Below are positions 60,624 to 64,000 of a stretch of 64,000 bases of DNA, one piece after another. The notes below the pieces were generated by a model. It had not been told where the DNA came from. It worked only from the letters and a program-made list of their open reading frames with translations, and ran no database searches. This DNA comes from Meira nashicola (taxonomy: Eukaryota; Basidiomycota; Exobasidiomycetes; Exobasidiales; Brachybasidiaceae): NCBI GenBank assembly GCA_001600355.1, contig BCJU01000001.1, forward strand, positions 1,075,178-1,139,177, in the 5' to 3' direction. How positions within the stretch are numbered: position 1 is the stretch's first letter; each line of letters begins with the position of its first letter. Made by a program: the position numbers and the translations under genes.

Positions 60624-63600
60624 TCACGTGCTCGCCATACTTGTGGATAACATTGACTCTGTCGGCGGATCAGTTGAGGTGGTATGAATCATCTTGGGCA
60701 CGTTCAAAATTCGCTGTAATTTCACTGCAGGGTCCAAGAATGCCATCTCTCCTTCGTCCGCCGTTCGTTGTCGATCAGCATCAATATTCCAAGCAATGAA
60801 AGCTCGTAGAACTTGCTCTTTCTGTCGTAATGTATAAGGATTTGTTTGTCCATTTCGACCTTCTCGCTGACCTGCTTCTGAGAAGTCCATCTCTACTAAA
60901 TCTTCAATAATGCTCAATTCCAACGATTTTAAATCGTGATTTTGTGATTTTTTAGCCACATGTTTTGCACGTTCGATCACGTCGTGACGAATTCCGCAGA
61001 TTTTTGCGCATTGAGCAGCATGCGAATGCAGCTCGAGCCCAGAACGAAGCTTGTACAAAAAGACGATGCTTTGTCCGGCGTCTCCATCTTCGTCATCATC
61101 CCCTCCTTTTTTGCTATCGGAGCTTGAATCGAGTAAGATTTGCATGTGTGCTGGTGTGATTGGCAACGAAGGTCCCGATAAATTCTCATGAAAGAATTCG
61201 TGAAAGTGAGTTGCAGCAATTGTACGAGGACATCCTTCACCTCTTCGTAGAAGATGTCGAATTGTGGCTGCAAAAAGTGCAACTCCATCAATTGCTAAAG
61301 TGCCTTTGCACATCTCATCGAACAACAAAAGCGAGCGAGATGTTGAGTGATTCAATGCATTGGCAACCTGTTCCATATCCGTTTGAAAACTTCCCTTGTT
61401 CGAATTTACAGATTCATCGACTTGCATTCGAGTGAAGATTTTATCGACCAATCCAATTCGAGCAGAATCGGCAGGCACAAAACAACCAATGTGAGCCATG
61501 ATCACGATTAAAGCCAATTGTTTCAAATAGGTCGATTTTCCACATGCATTGGCTCCGGTGATAATCATAATACTATTACCATCATGATCAGGTTCATGTG
61601 CTACCGTTTCACCCTCTTGAACGCCTTTGCCTCCAACCAAAACGCAGTCATTCGGAACAAATGTGTCCACAATCAACTCTTGCAAAGGATGCCGCCCATT
61701 CTTTATCTTGAAGACAGGTTCGCTCACCAAATCAGGGCGAACGTAGCCATTTTGCGTTGCAACAGCTGCGAAGGCTAAGAGACACTCCAATTCGGCAATT
61801 ATATCACCACAAGCAGTCAAAGTAGGCACACGTTGTACAATTGCTGATTGCAGCTCTGCGACAATTTCGATTTCTCTGCCAGAAATTAAAGAATGCAAGT
61901 CTCCAATGTTTGTATCCAGCTCTCTCGTAAAGTCACTCTTGAAGAAAGCTTTGACTTCACTACCGTATTGATATGTCCAACCTTGCTCTTTGCCTGCCAT
62001 AACGGTGGTCTGATCAACTGCGAAGCCATCTTTTCGGTGTAAAGATGTGACGAAGCCAATCTGAGGATAGTATTCCGTTGCTACATCGTACATCTCCACA
62101 AATTCCATCTCCAAGCCGGTCACGAACCCTTGAGTGATGTTCTCTAGAATTCCAGGAAGATTGGTATATGTCTGACGGTACTTATCCAATTCGGCATCTA
62201 GACCGCGTCTTACAATGATTCGTTGTGCAAAACTACTTTCTTGCCAATCAATTATTGCATCAATTGTTTCATGAACGAATGTCAGAACTTCGTGATCAAG
62301 TTCTGTGACTACTTTTTCAAAGATTAAAATCGCTTCCTTTGATGGAAAAGCTTGACAAGAAAGTCCAATTTGAATGGCATTTCTACCAAATTCAGTGATA
62401 CCCTTCCAAGTATTGACAGTGGCTTTGTCGCTTATCAGTGAGGAACTCAATGCATATATGTTCTTGATCCCCTTAACATACTTGCCTAAACCTTCTATAC
62501 TTGATGCAAGGTGTGGTTTGGTAAAAAGCTGAACAGCGTTCAAGCGCGAATTGATCAAATCGATGTTTATACTGGGGAATGTAAGCCACTGGGACATAAT
62601 TTGTTTCGCTGGTCTGGAAAGTCCGGCGCTCAACAAAGAAAAGAGTGAAAATCCTTCCTTCGTACGCGCAGAATAGACCGAAGCATGTCTTTCACGGTCA
62701 AAGATTCCAAGAGCTCCAGCAGTTTGGCTATCGAGAGTCATCGTATCCGCAATTCCGTATATCTCCAATGCTAGAATGACATTCTCCTTTTCTTGCTCAT
62801 TGCTGTTTGTTCGTTGAATATGTGACATGATAGCACCTGCACAAGCACAAGAGAGCGGGCATACATCCAGCAAAGATGACGCCAATTGTGGAGACTGGCT
62901 GTCTTTGGTAGTTTGATTAGAATTTTTGTGCACCACAGGAATGTTCAATTCTTGCGTCACATGTTTGCAAAAAAGGGAGTTAAAATCATCATTTGCACGA
63001 ATTTGCAAAGTGTACGGAATCCGAGGTGCTACCGAGAAGTCCAGGTTAGTAATATACTGTGAGCCTTTATTTTACCTGCATATACTCACCCTGTTTCTCC
63101 AAATTATCTTTCAATTCCTTGTCAGATCGTACGTTGAGAATTACAAGTTCTGGGTTATGTTTTTGCAACACTGTAACAAATCATTTGTCATTGTTCTGCA
63201 GCATATATGCTCCTTTGTTACTACTCACGCATTGATACAACATCCAACGAATGTGTACGTGTGCTAAGTTCCTCATCATCGCTTTCTGTCGCATCATTGG
63301 TCAAAGAAGTTTCTTCACTCATATCTGCGTCTGAAATAAAAACCATACGCTCAGCAACTCTATTTGTAGAGACGGGCAAATGCAAGTCTTCCACGAGATT
63401 CATCTTGCAACTTTCCGGATCGTACACCGCGCAGCCCAACATCCCATTATATGCACAAAAAGCCATTACAGATTGAAATCCGGAGTTGATCACATCAGAA
63501 GATGAGACAGGATTGTTAAAACTTTCAGTTGTCCCTTCCTCATTTTGCTGGGCTGAATTTGAAGTGCCGGCACCTTGAATGCTGCTGCGCGGACCTCTTT

Positions 63601-63733
63601 TTGAAAATGAACTTGTTGACTGGGAAGTTTGAAATGGGTCACGCCTTGGTGTCTACAGAATAAAGATGATCAGTGAAGGAGAAAAGGAATTGATGAAAAA
63701 CAAAAAGGAACTCACAAAACGTGTTCGAGGCAT
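60624..63733 (-). CDS. MSH5: Meiotic MutS homologue MSH5, four exons
   Basis: Exons 63733-63716, 63652-63229, 63170-63090 and 63028-60624 join in frame to 975 residues. The last intron has a perfect TACTAAC branch site. MutS core II and III (lever and clamp) occupy about 240-600, and the ATPase lies near 600-800: Walker A ITGANACGKSTYLKQ (about 663-677), AHIGCFVPADSARIGLVDKIFTRM (MSH5-type signature) and Walker B LLLFDEMCKGT (about 740-750), then AATHFHEFF. There is no mismatch-recognition domain I, as expected for MSH5. With MSH4 it forms the clamp that stabilises crossover intermediates in meiosis. The normally near-invariant DEFGKGT reads DEMCKGT. The N-terminal ~150 residues are polar and acidic. 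Confidence 0.93.
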
Positions 63734-64000
63734 GTTTGCAAATACTTCACAGAAAGCTTATTGTTGTGATGGAAGGTTGGAGCATATAATTGAAACGCTT
63801 CAATCATTCGGAAGATTATAATAAATTATAAATGGCGTGCCCTGGCATCTTAGGCCTGTATGACGTACTCTTTTCAAGTGAATTCCTGCTCAGCTCATTT
63901 CCGCCGGCCAGGCCCCACTAAGATTCCGCTTCTTAATGTTGTGTATAGAACATGTGCATAAATCCGCATTTAAAGAACTGTAAACAGGAAATTACCCGTA
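63734..64000. other. Upstream of MSH5, window edge
   Basis: 267 bases, AT-rich with a GC patch (GCCGGCCAGGCC near 63903). Nothing else was recognised. Confidence 0.5.

Noticed and set aside
60624..63733. MSH4 as identity of the MutS homologue
   Set aside because: AHIGCFVPADSARIGLVDKIFTR and the overall layout fit MSH5; the MSH4 signatures are missing.
1..64000. Transposons, CRISPR arrays, prophage or viral remnants
   Set aside because: No transposase, reverse transcriptase, long terminal repeat, repeat-spacer pattern or viral gene was seen on either strand.

Overview
This window looks like nuclear DNA of a fungus, most likely a basidiomycete. A long, mostly single-exon CSL (CBF1/RBP-J kappa) transcription factor sits here, a family known from basidiomycetes and early-diverging fungi but absent from Saccharomycotina and Pezizomycotina. 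Splice sites are fungal in style (GTRNGT donors, introns of about 45-100 nt). Most housekeeping genes have no intron, which fits Ustilaginomycotina-like genomes. Placement below phylum is inference. I saw no virus, transposon, CRISPR array or prokaryotic feature.

Layout. 1-6.8 kb: an edge-truncated coiled-coil protein, a small unknown protein, a DUF1295 membrane reductase-like protein and a G1-type cyclin. 6.8-13.4 kb: a long gene-free stretch upstream of the cyclin, with four ACGCGT boxes in its proximal 2.1 kb. 13.4-25 kb: the CSL factor, a second long gene-free region, PIG-T, a WD40 protein and an alpha/beta hydrolase. 25-44.7 kb: compact housekeeping genes (RBM5-like G-patch protein, Ydj1-type DnaJ, SAR1, DUF255/thioredoxin protein, Kha1-like antiporter, aquaporin, mL54, PDCD5, uS8m, HAD phosphatase), an intron-containing tRNA-Ser(AGA), a small secreted protein and one poorly resolved gene. 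58.5-64 kb: a secreted SurE-like acid phosphatase and the meiotic MutS homologue MSH5.

The notable part is 45.2-58.4 kb, a seven-gene catabolic cluster: Zn2Cys6 regulator, tandem-domain dehydroshikimate-dehydratase/sugar-isomerase-like protein, SDR, EthD-like protein, inositol-transporter-like MFS permease, intradiol (hydroxyquinol-type) dioxygenase and maleylacetate reductase. I could join every exon in frame, and all seven reconstruct as intact proteins. The genes carry about 29 introns, against about 8-9 in the other 22 genes. Their promoters share AATATCCGG-type boxes, a 12-nt element and a 13-nt TATA block. The last two enzymes clearly make the lower hydroxyquinol pathway (hydroxyquinol to maleylacetate to 3-oxoadipate). 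No aromatic monooxygenase is present, while a cyclitol-type transporter, a dehydrogenase and a double dehydratase-like protein are. This suggests, as a hypothesis, that a cyclitol such as a deoxyinositol, or quinate, is aromatised by oxidation and dehydration and then ring-cleaved.
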